From Pelobates cultripes (lineage: Eukaryota; Chordata; Amphibia; Anura; Pelobatidae), in the NCBI GenBank assembly GCA_933207985.1, contig OW240916.1, positions 300,451,561-300,515,560 of the forward strand: 64,000 nt of DNA, written 5' to 3'. Made by a program: the position numbers and the translations under genes. Below are positions 23,206 through 35,668 of the stretch, one piece after another (position 1 is the stretch's first letter; every line of letters begins with the position of its first letter). The notes under the pieces were generated by a model. The model had not been told where the DNA came from. It saw nothing but the letters and a program-made list of their open reading frames with translations, and searched no databases.

Positions 23206-26200
23206 TGCTTTTGTGGGCTGGATACTAAAATATGCATTCTTCAAAATGGTGACAATACCTCTTTAGGAAGTACCATTGTACTGAAATGTACTGACAATAC
23301 TAAAGCTAAATAATATTGGTACACCGGATAACGCTTTAATTCCTGTGTTATTTTTGCCAAGCTTGTTATACGCATGTAAGCTGGATGCTTCAAAATGGAA
23401 GTTAAATCTCCAATAATGTGCAACATTTTAGCAGGTAATGACTGCTTGAGTCACTCCACTTTACAATAAATTACCTTACAAGTAACGTAGATTGCTGCAG
23501 ATGTCAAAATCAGTCTGATTATTTTTCACCGGTTTGAGTAGCATTTTACATGTCATTTGCCAGCTGCCAAACAAAATATAAACCACTCTGACATTTAGGG
23601 TATCAATATTGTATTGTTTGCTTCCTGTTACATTGCCTTTACTCGGAGACTAGAAGAGAGACAAGGAATACAGCAGAGGATAGATTGTATGTCATTGATG
23701 GATAACCTTGGCATTGGCTTCTTTTCCTCTGATGCTCGACCATCCTAAAGGCTGTACATGTAGGATATATGCATTGTTACTATAATAAACAATTATGTGG
23801 TGGGTATATAGATTTCCATGCCAGTATAGTATAGTCGAGAAAGTAACCAGGGTCAGTCAATAGTGTCTGAGTGCTTTAGGAGTAGGCAGTCTTTGGCAAT
23901 TTAAATGTTGTGGACTACAGATTTCCTCTGATGTTTTTCCAGCATTATGGCTGTAAGCGCATTATGGGAGATGTGCTCAACAACATCTGGAGTGCGCACA
24001 TAGGAGGGGTTTTAAGTTAACAATGTGTTGTTGTCCCACCGACCTTGCTTCATTAGGCTCATTTCAGGTGTACATCCAGGTGTTAAATAAAATAAACCTT
24101 CAACTTGAGGTATTGGTTAGTGCTAGTATGTCCCTATGCACAGGCATGCCCTGGTAAAAACAAAAAACAAACTCTGTTTACAAGGATAACTGGATCCTGG
24201 GAAATGAATATAACCCCAAGATTCTGTTCATATAATTTCCTGTTTATTCAGATAATATGTCCTTTCACTCTAAGAAACTACTTTTCACCTTGCTATTATA
24301 AATATCACTCAGGGATTCTGCCCATGTACCCTGTTTACCAAGAAAACCCTGGGGAGATTTAAAATCTGCTACTGCACCCTAGGAATATGGGTAGTCACCA
24401 TAAATCCTTGAACATCTTCCCTATACTGACCTATTTATACAAAATTCGGACAGTCTTTCCACCCAGATCCAAGAAACGTAGGGCACATTTCAGGGAGCAT
24501 TTCAGATGAGCATTGTATCAAGATAAAGGTAGGGAAGAGAAATGAAGATGGAAAAAAGAGGGGTTGGGGTGATAATGCTGCTGTTAAGATCTACTTTTGT
24601 ACTCTTTTACCCCATGATACAGTCTTCTTCACAACTGGTAGTCTTGAATAATTTTATTAATACAATGAATCATTGAGGATCCTAGAATTCCTACTGCTCC
24701 TGGAGGTAGGTGGAACCAGCAGCACAAGCAGAAGAGATGACAGGATTAAACTGCTCAATATTGGTTTAACACTGAACCATGGAATGGAACCAAGGTACCC
24801 AGGAACCTTAACGCCATTTAATGAGATGAAGCAGCTATAATACCTCTTCTCAGCCAAACATTCAAACAGAAAACAAAATGTGCAACAATATTGTTTAACA
24901 AATACAATGGTAGTGGTAATCCTGCTAATTCACAGTTAAAACAATGTAATGAATGCATGAATGTAAGAATCACACTCTTCTTTCATCTTCACAATGTATA
25001 AGAACTCTTTATAATTAATTTTCTATTTTTCCTCACCTCATTTACACCTCATACTGAATTAACAAATTTCTCACAGTTCTTGAGGTATGGACTAATATAC
25101 TGTGACAAATGTGACAAAAGACTTTCTGCATTTACTGCTCTGCTTGATCTCACAATAATGAGTTCTCTATAACGGTTACAGACAATATGGGAAGACAATC
25201 ACGAGGACAACATTTTCTATCTTCTCTATGCACCCAAACACATATAGGAATTAGGAAGGAAAGTCAACATCCAGCAGTAAAATGGCAGTGCCATATCAAG
25301 CTGTATTGGATATTTCAGTTTGTGATAAGGTTGTAATTTTTAATAGCAAGACAAGATTATAGAAAAACACAGCATGACACTTGTATATATTTAAGGATAT
25401 GGTGATGATACGGGAATATTACATATTATAAAAATTGAGTTGTCTTTATTTATCCCATTTGGATTTGATCTTTCTCTGGTGTATTAAAATTTTAAAAAGC
25501 TGGCGTTATTTAGTGTTTGAGGGACTGGGAATGGCGGCTGTATTAATGGTGGAAATGTCAGTTTAAAGGGACAAACGAACAGAGACAACCTTGCATAAAA
25601 CATGGTCAAAACTCTGAATGTGTCAAACGCTGTCCAAAATGCAGGTGCTCCAGTTTATGGCCTTAGGTAAACCCTGGATTTCATATGGTAGTAGACAGGG
25701 ACAATTGTAAAGGCCACACTCTGCTCACTTATTCACTTGACCATTGGAAAATTAATATTTCCCCCAGACGTAGCTCACAAGGTCACAACTGATAGATCAA
25801 TTACACAATAACTGTTTAAGGTTTAAATAAAATCAGGCTCATGAAGACAATGAGACATAACATCTGCTCAGTGTCTTCAATACTACTAACCAACTAACTA
25901 ACTAACCTATCCTTGGATTACCTATGATACTCTATTCAAACTGATGGTAGACATCTTGCTACAACTATCTGCTGAATCTACCATCCATTGCAAGTCACTT
26001 TAACCACCTTCTTCCTCTTAAGGTTCCACTATTCACACGCACGCACGCACGGACACACACACACATGCTTAAATGTAAAATTAAATCATAAAAAAATTGT
26101 GTGTTCCTTTATTCCTTTCTTTGTTACATTGTAATATGCGTCCTTCCATATTTCTATATTTATCTTGGTTCCTTGATGAACAAAGAAACACGCTAATCAT

Positions 26201-26680
26201 GGGACTACCGTACAAGATATTAATGGAATTGAACACAAAATCAACATGGTTAGATGCTCATGGTTACATTTACGTTGCTGTATTTTTTTGCTTATATTTG
26301 AAATGTTTCGGTTTGGTTTTATTTTAATGAACAGTACATTTTAGTTGATGATGATGGCAACATTGTGTGAGACAATATTGCTTCGGTTTCTGTTTCTTCT
26401 TTAATGTAATAGTTCAGGAACAGTTGGTATTTAAGGCTTAAGAGCTTATGTGTGTATTTGCACATTTATAAATCCTCCTCTTCTTCACCCTTTTCTGCCA
26501 AGCATGTTTTTAACTAGTGGGATATATTTTGGATCATTTACTTCAGAAACATCAAATCTGATAAATCATCTTGTTATGCACCTACAGTAATTCAGGTTGG
26601 AGGAAGATAAACATTAAAGGTACCCTACACTGCCCCCCTCCCCCTCCAAAGAAAATATGTATATATATATATACACATTT
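23206..26680. other. AT-rich DNA, nothing recognised
   Basis: Contains short tandem tracts: (CTAA)n near 25890 and (CACG/CACA)n near 26035. Several small indels against copy 2 (about 23850, 24030-24110 and 24330-24450). No gene was seen. Confidence 0.45.
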
Positions 26681-26880
26681 ACAAAAAGTAGCTTGCACTC
26701 ACGGACTTGAAGTATAAAAAATTCCGCTTTATTCACTGTCAATGTCAATTCAATGTCAATTCACCTTGAGGAAAGCCCCGGACATGGGCTGAAACGTCAG
26801 TGTGATGATTCCTTGGATATGCCTTGAATAAAGCGGAATGTTTTATACTTCAAGTCCGTGAGTGAAAGCTACTTTTTGTA
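26681..26880. mobile_element. 200-bp palindromic repeat with hammerhead-like loop, copy 1
   Basis: ACAAAAAGTAGCTTGCACTC (26681) and its near-complement end the element. The arms extend through CACGGACTTGAAGTATAAAA and ATTCCGCTTTATTCA, about 54 bp each. The central loop (26761-26803) reads CCTTGAGGAAAGCCC ... GGGCTGAAACGTCAG, which resembles a degenerate hammerhead ribozyme core. The superfamily is unknown. Confidence 0.6.
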
Positions 26881-27019
26881 TATGTATAATATTTGGCTTT
26901 GGCTTTAAAGCACCCGGCCCTTAAAATTCATGATTAAGCCTGAGTGCAAGGATACAAGCATTTTTCTCTCTCTCTATATATATATGTATATTTATATTTA
27001 TATATATATACTGTATATA

Positions 27020-28406
27020 CAGGTGATACTCAAAAAAATTAGAATATCGTGCAAGTTCATTTATTTCAGTAATGCAACATAAAAGAGGAAACTAATATGT
27101 GAGATAGACGCATTACATGCAAAGCAAGATAGTTCTAGCTGTGATTTGTCATAAATGCGATGATTATGGCTTACAGCTCATGAAAACCCCAAATCCACAA
27201 TTTCAGTAAATTAGAATATTGTGAAAAGGTGCAATATTGTAGGCTCACAGTGTCCCACTCAAATCAGCTAAGTAAGCTATAACCCTTGCAAAGGGTTTCT
27301 GAGCCTTTAAATGGTCTCTCAGTCTGGTTCAGTAGGAATCACAATCACAGGGAAGACTGTTGACCTGACAGTTGTGCAGAAAACCATCATTGACACCCTC
27401 CATAAGGAGTGAAAGCCTCAAAAGGTAATTGTGAAGGAAGTTGGATGTTCCCAAAGTGCCGTATCAAAGCACATTAATAGAAAGTTATGTGGAAGGGAAA
27501 AGTGTGGAAGAAAAAGGTGCACAAGCAGCAGGAATGACCACAGCCTGGAGAGGATTGTCAGGAAAAGGCCATTCAAAAGTGCTGGGGACTTTCACAAGGA
27601 GTGGACTGAGGCTGGAGTCAGTGCCACCACACACAGACGGATCCTAGACATGGGCTTCAGATGTCGTATTCCTCTTGTCAAGCTGCTCCTGAACAACAAA
27701 CAATGTCAGAAGAGTCTTACCTGGACTAAAGAGAAACAGACCTGGTCTGTTGCTCAGTGGTCCAAAGTCCTTTTTTCTGATGAGAGCAACTTTTGCATTT
27801 CATTTGTAAACCAAGGACCCAGAGTCTGGAGGAAGAATGGAGAGGCACACATTGCAAGATGCTTGAAGTCTAGCGGGATGTTTCCACAGTCTGTGTTGAT
27901 TTGGAGAGCCATGTCATCTGCTGGTGTTGGTCCACTGTGCTTCATTAAGTCCAGGGTCAACACAGACGTCTACCAGGAGATTTTGGAGCACTTCATGCTT
28001 CCTTCCACAGACTAGCTTTATGGGGATGCTGACTTCATTTTCCAGAAGGACTTGGCACCTGCCCACACTGCCAAAAGCACCAAAGCCTGGTTCAATAATT
28101 ACTGTGCTTGATTGGCCAGCAAACCCGCCTGACCTGAACCCCATAGACAATCTATGGGGCATTGCCAAGAGAAAGATGAGAGACATGAGACCGAAAAATG
28201 CAGAAGAGCTGAAGGAAGCTATTGAAGCATCCTGGTCTTCCATAACACATCAGCAGTGCCACAGGCTGATAGCTTCCATGCCACGCCGCATTGAGGCAGT
28301 AATTGCTGCAAAAGGGGCCCAAACCAAATACTGAGTCCATATGCATGCTTATACTTTTCAGAGGTCCGATATTGCTCTATGTACAATCCTGGTTTTATTG
28401 ATTGCA
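27020..28406 (+). mobile_element. Tc1-type transposon, right end missing, copy 1
   Basis: The left terminus CAGGTGATACTCAAAAAAATT (27020) follows a TA. An inner repeat AAATTAGAATATTGTGAAAA (27208-27227) echoes the terminal ATTAGAATATCGTG, giving the IR/DR layout of many vertebrate Tc1 elements. A decayed transposase follows. No matching right terminal repeat was found after 28334; the element-like sequence seems to stop near 28406 and then joins unrelated DNA. The right limit is approximate. Confidence 0.75.
27358..28334 (+). pseudogene. Tc1 transposase pseudogene, copy 1
   Basis: A cut-and-paste transposase relic. In order: a helix-turn-helix around GCSQSAVSKHINRKL (from 27446), a linker with KRPFKSAGDFHKEWTEAG, the first catalytic Asp in LFSDESNF (27772-27795), WRKNGEA, the second Asp in FQKDLAPAH, and the third acidic residue in NPIDNLWG. 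The last is Asp where Tc1 transposases normally carry Glu. Three lesions are visible: an in-frame TGA at 27410-27412 upstream of the HTH, a TAG at 28013-28015, and a frameshift near 28105 between the second and third catalytic residues. A start codon is also not evident. All lesions recur in copy 2, so the gene was dead before the copies diverged. Confidence 0.85.
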
Positions 28407-30520
28407 ACCTTCACTTTTTGTAAAATTAAAAAGAGGGCAGGCAGCAAGCTAAGGTGCTAAATGTAACCTCTTCTTTTATTACAAATATACCTTAGACGGC
28501 ACTTGAACCGAGCAGCAAAATATGAATATATATACCTCTCTCGGTCTATACATCATTAATAATAGAGTGTTGGTATGATATCTAACTATTTTCATGTTAT
28601 GTTCTAATGTCTCGGAGGAATATTCTAATTCTGAATGGTTCTCCAGTTTGCATTATTAAAATCATATCCAGCTGACATATAATCCAATAAACATCATACA
28701 CTTCTCCAATTAATCATTACGTTGAACCAAGGTACATACATGTCGGTGGTAAACAAATACTCTTTCAAAATTACATTTTCAATAAATTATATTATACACA
28801 TGTTCAGATTCTTGATAGAATAATGGATTGTGAAATACACAGCATCTTCAGAGGACTAGGTGACAGACTCTTTTGCTGCAAAAGAAGCATTTGACACATT
28901 TAGAAAACTAAACCCATGCTTTTATCACCCATTGAACTGGAAACAAATTACTATGTGGTAACTGTCAAGTGTATGAGGGTGTTTGACAGCAGGGAGATAA
29001 GAAGTCAGGCCATAATAGATAACCAGTCAAGAGAAAATAGACAATAAGAAAAGGTTAAAAGGAAAAAAATCTTTATCAAATATTGATGCAATCTCTATAC
29101 TTTATACTTTTGTCATATGCCTTACTAGTTTTACCAGTTTGTTGTTTTTTTTCATTAAACATATCAGCTGCAGGGTTCCAGTAGAACGTTATCAAATATT
29201 AGTTGCTACATTGCATTGTCCTTAGTGTTAGGCTAAGCATCCATTAAAAGTAAACTAAACTAATCTTAAAAAGTATATATATAACGGATGCTGCCATAAG
29301 CAACGTCTCGATTGTTATTGTTGGGTAAGCTTTCCAAATGATTTAATATTTATTTTTTTATAATTGTTTTCAATGATTTATTCAAAACATTAAAATATAT
29401 ATTAAAAAGAAATCCAATTCTTTGTCCAATAGTACTAGAGTATACTTTTTTTTTTTTACTTTATATTAGTCACAAATAGCTTATCTGCTTTGCAATGCCC
29501 AGAAATGTACATAGGCACATGGGTGTTTCTTTCCTAACCTATTTTGATGTTAAACAGGGCTGACCAAAGCATTGGTCCCCAGCTGTTTCAATTCAATTCA
29601 AATATATTATATATTATTATTATTATATATATATATATTAGAACAATTTTATATAGAGCAACTTCAAGAACAAAATAAAAATAAAACCTGCAGCTGCAGA
29701 CAAATAAAAATGAAACCAGCCGGATGAAAAATAGTTTTTTGCATCACAGCAGAAGAGAAATATGATGGGTTAGACTAGATTAATAAACATAATTTATTTA
29801 TTAAACACCAAAAGACGAGAAAGATTTCAGATCTGATGGGTGTTTCCACCCCTCAGGTCTTCTATCTTTATGAGTGCAGCGCTGTGTAATGTGTGAAAAC
29901 ACAGTGAATTACCTGTGATTCAAAGGCAATTATCCTTTATATTCTCCAATGTAATACATATACAAAAGAAAACAGAAATATATACAGATAATTGTGCAGT
30001 ATATCTATTACTTTAGTGAAGTATTTAGTGGGTAACATATATATCTCCACTCACATTTTTTAGAGCCTTTTCAAGTGAATTAGGCTCTAAACTTAGGTGC
30101 ATCTGTGTCTTTAAGGGTAGACCACACGACCCCTCTCTCCAGGTTGAGTGTGTATTTTTTCTCTCCCCAGCGTATATATGAAAGACACAGAATTATCCAA
30201 CTAAGTGTAGCATCCTCTATGATATTTTCTTATAAAAAACAAATTGAAGTGCTCACCTTATTTAGAGCCTTTTGGTAACTGGCTCTAAGTGTATAGGCCT
30301 AGTGTCAGTTTGTGGGGTGACACTGCCCCTTCCCTGGAATCACTGGTGCTGGATACAGTGGATAGTATAAAATAAGGGAATTTATTACAATATATAAAAA
30401 CAGTATAAAAATATTTTTCTAGAAAATAAAAAATTGGATAAGAACAAATTATTGCAAGTATTGGTGGTTCAGGAAAAATAATGAGTCCACTTTAAAAGCC
30501 AAGTTTAATAATTTATTTAT
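28407..30520. other. AT-rich DNA, nothing recognised
   Basis: Contains poly-T and TA tracts (29450, 29600-29640). No gene was seen. It lies beyond the part of copy 1 that has a partner in the window. Confidence 0.45.
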
Positions 30521-30704
30521 TTATTACTGGTATTTATAAAGCGCCAACAGATTACACAGTGCTGTACAATTAGTGGAGAACATACAATATACATGCACAA
30601 ATACAAAAGGTAGAGAGGGCCATGCCCGTAAGCTGAGATCTAGCCATTTAAGCTCTTTTATACAAAGTGCACAGCTAGATAGCCCATGAGCTTACAATCT
30701 AAAG
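30521..30704 (-). mobile_element. SINE/L2-like tail fragment, reverse orientation
   Basis: Read on the minus strand it gives AGATTGTAAGCTCATGGGC and then ATTGTACAGCACTGTGTAAT, GTTGGCGCTTTATAAATA. These match the order and sequence of the tail of the SINE at 10030-10208 (TTGTAAGCTC ... ATTGTAAAGCACTGCAGAAT). No B box is visible. Confidence 0.55.
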
Positions 30705-30878
30705 GATACCGTGGGGATTTGAGACAAGAGGTAGCAGGGGGAAATCACAGTGGTTTTTTTAGAGTAAGCCAATTCAGCGGTATAAAAGCCGCCTCAGCTG
30801 TGGTGTTATAAACTAACTTTCAAGCCAACCATACATTGAAACAAATGTTGTTTTCTTTGTGATTGCTTTTGTTTTCGA

Positions 30879-32334
30879 TTAAAGGGTTACTATAAACATG
30901 TTGAGAGTGGGGGACCATTCCAGCGCAATATGCTCTATTGGGCACTATGGTGAAGCTCCCTCCAAAGTCACTGGAGCCATGCCGAGATCTAATCTCAGAA
31001 TTCTAATAGAGAAACTTGTGATTGGACAATATCACCAGCTCAGAGCGCATATGCTCTTTCCAGTCCAGTGAGGGACGAGAAAGAGAGGGAGGGAGGATTT
31101 TTTTTTTTTTTTAAACAAAACCCAACAGTTTGCGGAAAAGGTGGGAGGGAGCACACTTATATATGGATATATGGTATACTTTTGGGATGATATGTTAGTC
31201 TTTAGGAGCTTTTAACATCTGGCCCATTTAGTAGTTTAGTTGATATTTCCCATTTGTACTGAATTCCATTACTCTTTTGTATATGCATGTGATTGCATAT
31301 TGTAAACAATGAAAAGGAGGAAATCTCTGACAACCTGGGTGATACATGCCCACAGGATGGACTCAAAAGTGACTGGCAACCAAAGCAGGTCAGATCTGAA
31401 GAAACCATTTCGATCGGTGAAATGCGTCACTGTGTTTGACGTCATCACGCTCGGCACATCGGACGTCACGCCCCGAACCCCCTGGAAGAGTTTTGGAGCC
31501 TAGATTGCATCTCATAACCTTGAGTAAGCTGGTACCTGGGCTAGGACTTTCCAACTGCTCCACCAGGGGACTTTATCAGCTTACTTCAGTTGGAAGTTTT
31601 TATTACCTTTTATTTTATTTTTATTGGAGCTGTTTTTTATTGCAACAAAGTTTTGGATAACTCTGGATTACTTGGCTGTCCATTTTATTAGATCTATTGA
31701 GTCCACCAATAGTTTTATATGCTACACTAGTGGAGAGGAGCACCTATAGCCTGAGTAGACTTACCTGCTTTGCACTACTGAGTGAAATTGTACTTATGTT
31801 TAGCACATAGTGTGTTTGACAAAATTGCACTATATGGTTTTTCTTCTTAATATGCATATATAATTTTGGATGTTTAATGACTTCTGGGTATTATGAAGTG
31901 TGGCATACCGTGGCACACTCTAAACTGGTATTGCACTGATGTTGTATTAACATTAACAAATGGAATATACATCACTTGTTTGTACATATTCCTAAGCACT
32001 TTAAGTGTTGCATTTGTGCAATTTTTTGTTACCATTTTTTTTTGTTGCAACTTTTTTGGTTCTATAGCACTTTCATAAGATTGTGTTACTGCAAATCTTT
32101 AAAGACACCATGCAATATTTTAGTTATTTGTATTTTGTAGTGTTTTGTATGCTATTGCACTGGATAAGGTGCTGTTTTATACTACCCTAATTTTACTGTC
32201 AATTTCTTTTAGCACCATATTTTTTACTTGTTGTTTTTTTATACATAATTGCCAATATCTCTGGATCCAGGCTCCAAACACCATGACCACTTCAAATCAC
32301 ATAAGTAGACATGGTGGTTGGGGTAACCCTTTAA
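30879..32334. mobile_element. T2-like element bounded by TTAAAGGGTTAC inverted repeats
   Basis: TTAAAGGGTTAC (30879-30890) and GTAACCCTTTAA (32323-32334) are a perfect 12-bp inverted pair whose outer four bases are TTAA. At 1,456 bp it is long for a MITE of this type, and the middle (about 31100-32250) differs in style and may be a nested insertion. No transposase frame is present. Confidence 0.5.
31391..31432 (+). ncRNA. degenerate hammerhead-ribozyme-like motif
   Basis: CAGAT, then the core CTGAAGA (31396-31402), ACC...GGT pairing for stem II, the core GAAA (31419-31422), then TGCGTC and ACTG. CAG(A)T with ACTG could form stem I, and stem III would be minimal (A-U and U-G closing a GC loop before GTC). 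This fits the CUGANGA...GAAA hammerhead scheme, but stem II is short with an extra A. Activity is doubtful. Confidence 0.25.
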
Positions 32335-33552
32335 GTTACAGAAGGTATGTTGTGTGTTTTTGTTTAATGCAAAGGGTATACAGTTCTAAGGAAAGAAGAC
32401 GAGGAAGTTGAGCCCTCAATTTACAACACTGGATTAGATTAATGAAAATTTTGTTTATTTTATTTCTGACTGAGAACACAGTGTATAATCGTGTCCAGCT
32501 CAGGAGTTATTAGAATTAAAACTTCTGCATGCTTTCTCCCCCGATAATACCTCCCAACATGATGCCTGAAAATTGCTTAAAATTTTATGTGATACAAATT
32601 GCATGGCACCCTGGGTCATCAGATATAAAGCTGTAAATCATATGGTCACTTTTGATAATAATAATAGAGTGGACCATATCAGTGCCATTAAAGTGATGGA
32701 TACAAATCAAAGTCAAGTAAATTATCTACTTATTGCAGCTTGGGTCTGGATTAAACGTTGTTGGGAAAAATACCCTTTTATTATTTATTAGATTGCACTG
32801 CAATCAAACCAAAAAAGACTTTTAAGCATCTACAATATTGATTTCAAAATATTATGTTGTTGGTTACTTGTAGATTTGGAAATTTATTTTGGGTCGAACC
32901 ACAATTCATTGCAGTGCCCTGATTGGCTCATTTTGGTGCTCTTTTTTTTTGTATGATTCCGTTCCCAAACTAGGTTTCGGTACTGAAATTCTGCCAAGTC
33001 GAACATACATACAGCATAAATCCAGGCATCCTGAAATATTTTCTGCTTTCAGAAAAATAGTTTGGCCGAACTGATTTACTCGCTGTGCACAAGTCTAGTT
33101 GTTTGGGTAAAAATACAGTGTAATATCTTTGTATGCTATAGAAATAGCTTAATGAAATGAGCCAACCAATTAAATGTCGTTTTCTGGAGAATTATACTTT
33201 TTTTCCCCCCAATAAAAAAAAATAAAAAAATAAAAATACTTTTTCTGGAACACCAGGGCTTTGATAGGAAGCATGGAACTATCTCAGATCAGTCACTAAT
33301 TGGATTGGCACTGGCATGAGGAAAATTAGATCCAGCTTGAATGAGCATGGTCTTACCGGATAGTGTACACCCTCCACTACAAGAAAAAGGCAGTCAGTGC
33401 ATCTGAAATTCCATAAGTCTGCTTCCTATGTTATCATAATTTACCTATTTAATTAAAAGTTGCCATTCCACAAACCAACTGAAACCAAGCCACTTAATTT
33501 CTACCTCTTCCTGCAACTTTAATGTGCGGACTGAAATTTGGAAGATACACAA
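32335..33552. other. AT-rich DNA, nothing recognised
   Basis: Ends at the assembly gap. Short TTTCGG/CCGAAC-type motifs near 32890-33080 may be MITE debris. No gene was seen. Confidence 0.4.
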
Positions 33553-33652
33553 NNNNNNNNNNNNNNNNNNNNNNNNNNNNNNNNNNNNNNNNNNNNNNNN
33601 NNNNNNNNNNNNNNNNNNNNNNNNNNNNNNNNNNNNNNNNNNNNNNNNNNNN
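33553..33652. other. assembly gap, 100 N, at the start of copy 2
   Basis: Exactly 100 N. The base to its right begins the duplicated block at the position equivalent to 7337; the left flank is unrelated to 7336. It marks a contig join, not known genomic sequence. Confidence 0.99.
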
Positions 33653-33663
33653 CTGTAACTCCT

Positions 33664-33666
33664 GTA

Positions 33667-33704
<38 letters not shown>
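33664..33704. repeat. (TA)n microsatellite, copy 2
   Basis: Counterpart of 7349-7386 with one TG interruption. Confidence 0.95.
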
Positions 33705-33707
<3 letters not shown>

Positions 33708-34453
33708 GAAAATTGGAAAATGATTTTATACATTCACAATTTACAATATGATAACTATCAAATGACATTGTTACAGATATGCAACAATCAATAAGGACAT
33801 TGAAGAAATGTTTTTACCATGGATATAGCTAACATAATTAAATTACACTTTGTTCCTCTCCAAATTTACACCCAGGAAGAATGTGGTAATGATTTGATCA
33901 GAAAGATGACCCCTGCATCTTTAATTTAATGTAAGAAGTAATGCGTATGATGATATGGTCGAATCACTTCAATTAAGTTTTACTACCATTTTCTGTCTAT
34001 GTTGTCCCTTGAGACACTAACAAGATCAGACATGAAACTTGCAAAGTGTCAACATTTGAAAACACATTATTCAGTGTAAATGTTTCAATGTTCTCCAAAT
34101 ATTGCATATTGTGAAATCAATTCCAATTGTTAGCAACTAAACTAAAATAATAATAATTTTTGGTGGTGCTTTTAATTGTTTTGGAATCTCAAAAAGAAAA
34201 TTATTATGCCCATGTTTTTTATAATTAATTTTCATTTTCTATAGGTTTATCAATAAAAACACAACCAAAAGTAGGGTCAAAATATATTTAAGATTTGAGC
34301 CCAAAAGAAACGCTGGCACCTCCCAAACTCCACCCCTTAACATCTGCAAGACACGCATCTTCACACACTCATGAATACATAAAGAAACACACTCTAACTT
34401 AAATACTTAATGTGGAGAAAATGGACTTTTAATTTCCATTTTCTTCTTTATTC
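33705..34453. other. AT-rich DNA, counterpart of 7387-8135
   Basis: Nothing recognised. Confidence 0.45.
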
Positions 34454-35318
34454 GGTATTTTTCCTGTGTTACTACCTGTATAGTGAATGTATTAGTTCGT
34501 TAATTTGAAACTACCGAACGCCGACCACCCTCCTGGCTTATTAACTACAAAGGAAACAGCTATTAAGTGCTCGCTGGGTGGCCGCTGTTCGTATAGCCGA
34601 ACGCCACTTGGAATAGAAAACGGCGGCCATCTTGTTCGCACGAGGGGAGTCAGCGGGACTTGGTCGTTGAGTGTCTGGAACTAAAATCGGACACTTGACC
34701 TCGTGAACCACCGCTCAAACTACCGAATGCTGGCTTCTTGTATTTCCCGAACAGCCGGGAAGCGCTGTTCGGTAGTTCTATGCGAACGGACCAGGGGAGC
34801 AATCGCTGCTATGCGCCAGAGGATCCATTCGGGACTTTTGTTCGGTTTTTACAGATTTGTGAATTGACCGACCGCACATGCTGAATTCATGGAACTGTTT
34901 TGGGCAGAAGCTGCGTGTGTGATCGGTAAAAGGGACCCTCCACACTTTTTCAGAACCCCTGAACCGATCTAGGTGAAATTAGGATATGTTTGTCCCCCAG
35001 ATCGGGGCTATCAGGGGATATGTAATTTGTGGGGATATCTTGTGGGGAAAGGGGTGTTCTAAGTTTTGGGGAAATTGTGTGCTCTCTGCCTGGAGATAAT
35101 TGGTTTATTCCTTAACTTATCTCAATATCTCCAAGGCAGAGAGGAGGCGTGTATTACTGTAAATCTCTACGTTGATTGGCTGTTGTCTTTGTTTGCTGTG
35201 GGAGGCCCTCTTTCAGGAAGATTTCTCATAAAAGCCCGTGTGTGTCAATAAAATTCATTCCTGTTACACCCTTCATGAAGTCTAGGCTTTGGGGGATATT
35301 CTACTTGCTGGGAAGAAT
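34454..35318 (+). mobile_element. LTR fragment, copy 2
   Basis: Counterpart of 8136-9000. The stem-loop is at 34651-34715, with one C-to-T change in the right stem strand that keeps pairing. Confidence 0.65.
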
Positions 35319-35447
35319 CACCTTGGAACTGCATTTCATCTACCTTATTCATCTACTCCCTGCTGCAGCTATAATCACTCATGCTCAGCTGTTGGGAAAG
35401 GGAACAGAAGACTGCAGCACCATAACCACTGCAGGTCTTAACACTCA

Positions 35448-35668
35448 AAGACACACACATACATACATTTACAGATGCATACATAAAGCCATGGATACAC
35501 AAAAACTCACAGATACATAGACATGCACACACAGGAACACATATATACACACTCAAGTATAGACAAGTGCAGACAAGCAAACACATAGACTGTCTTGCAC
35601 TTACACATAAGGGCACATACACATACACAGACACACACATGCAGAGACAGGCACAAACACACACACAT
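35448..35668. repeat. CA-rich simple-sequence tract, copy 2
   Basis: Counterpart of 9130-9350. Confidence 0.85.

Larger units (their letters stand above)
7337..28386 (+). repeat. large duplicated block, copy 1
   Basis: The whole interval recurs in the same orientation at 33653-64000. In the kilobase 8001-9000 I counted 8 substitutions against copy 2. The coordinate offset drifts from 26316 at the left to 35614 at the right because copy 2 carries insertions. Copy 1 continues beyond 28386, but the partner sequence lies outside the window. Apart from tiny insertions, copy 1 has two segments that copy 2 lacks (15979-16197 and 16860-17012) and none of the large copy 2 elements. Confidence 0.95.

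Noticed and set aside
23022..23313. Open frames crossing the first N gap
   Set aside because: They exist only because Ns contain no stops.
27914..28243. 109-codon minus-strand frame, also at 63528-63857
   Set aside because: Antisense shadow of the Tc1 transposase relic.
29821..29880. Third hammerhead-like motif on the minus strand
   Set aside because: CTGAGGGGTGGAAACACCCATCAG forms a plain hairpin in which the GAAA falls in the loop, so the ribozyme geometry is absent.
33445..33794. Open frames crossing the second N gap
   Set aside because: Artefact of the gap and the TA microsatellite.
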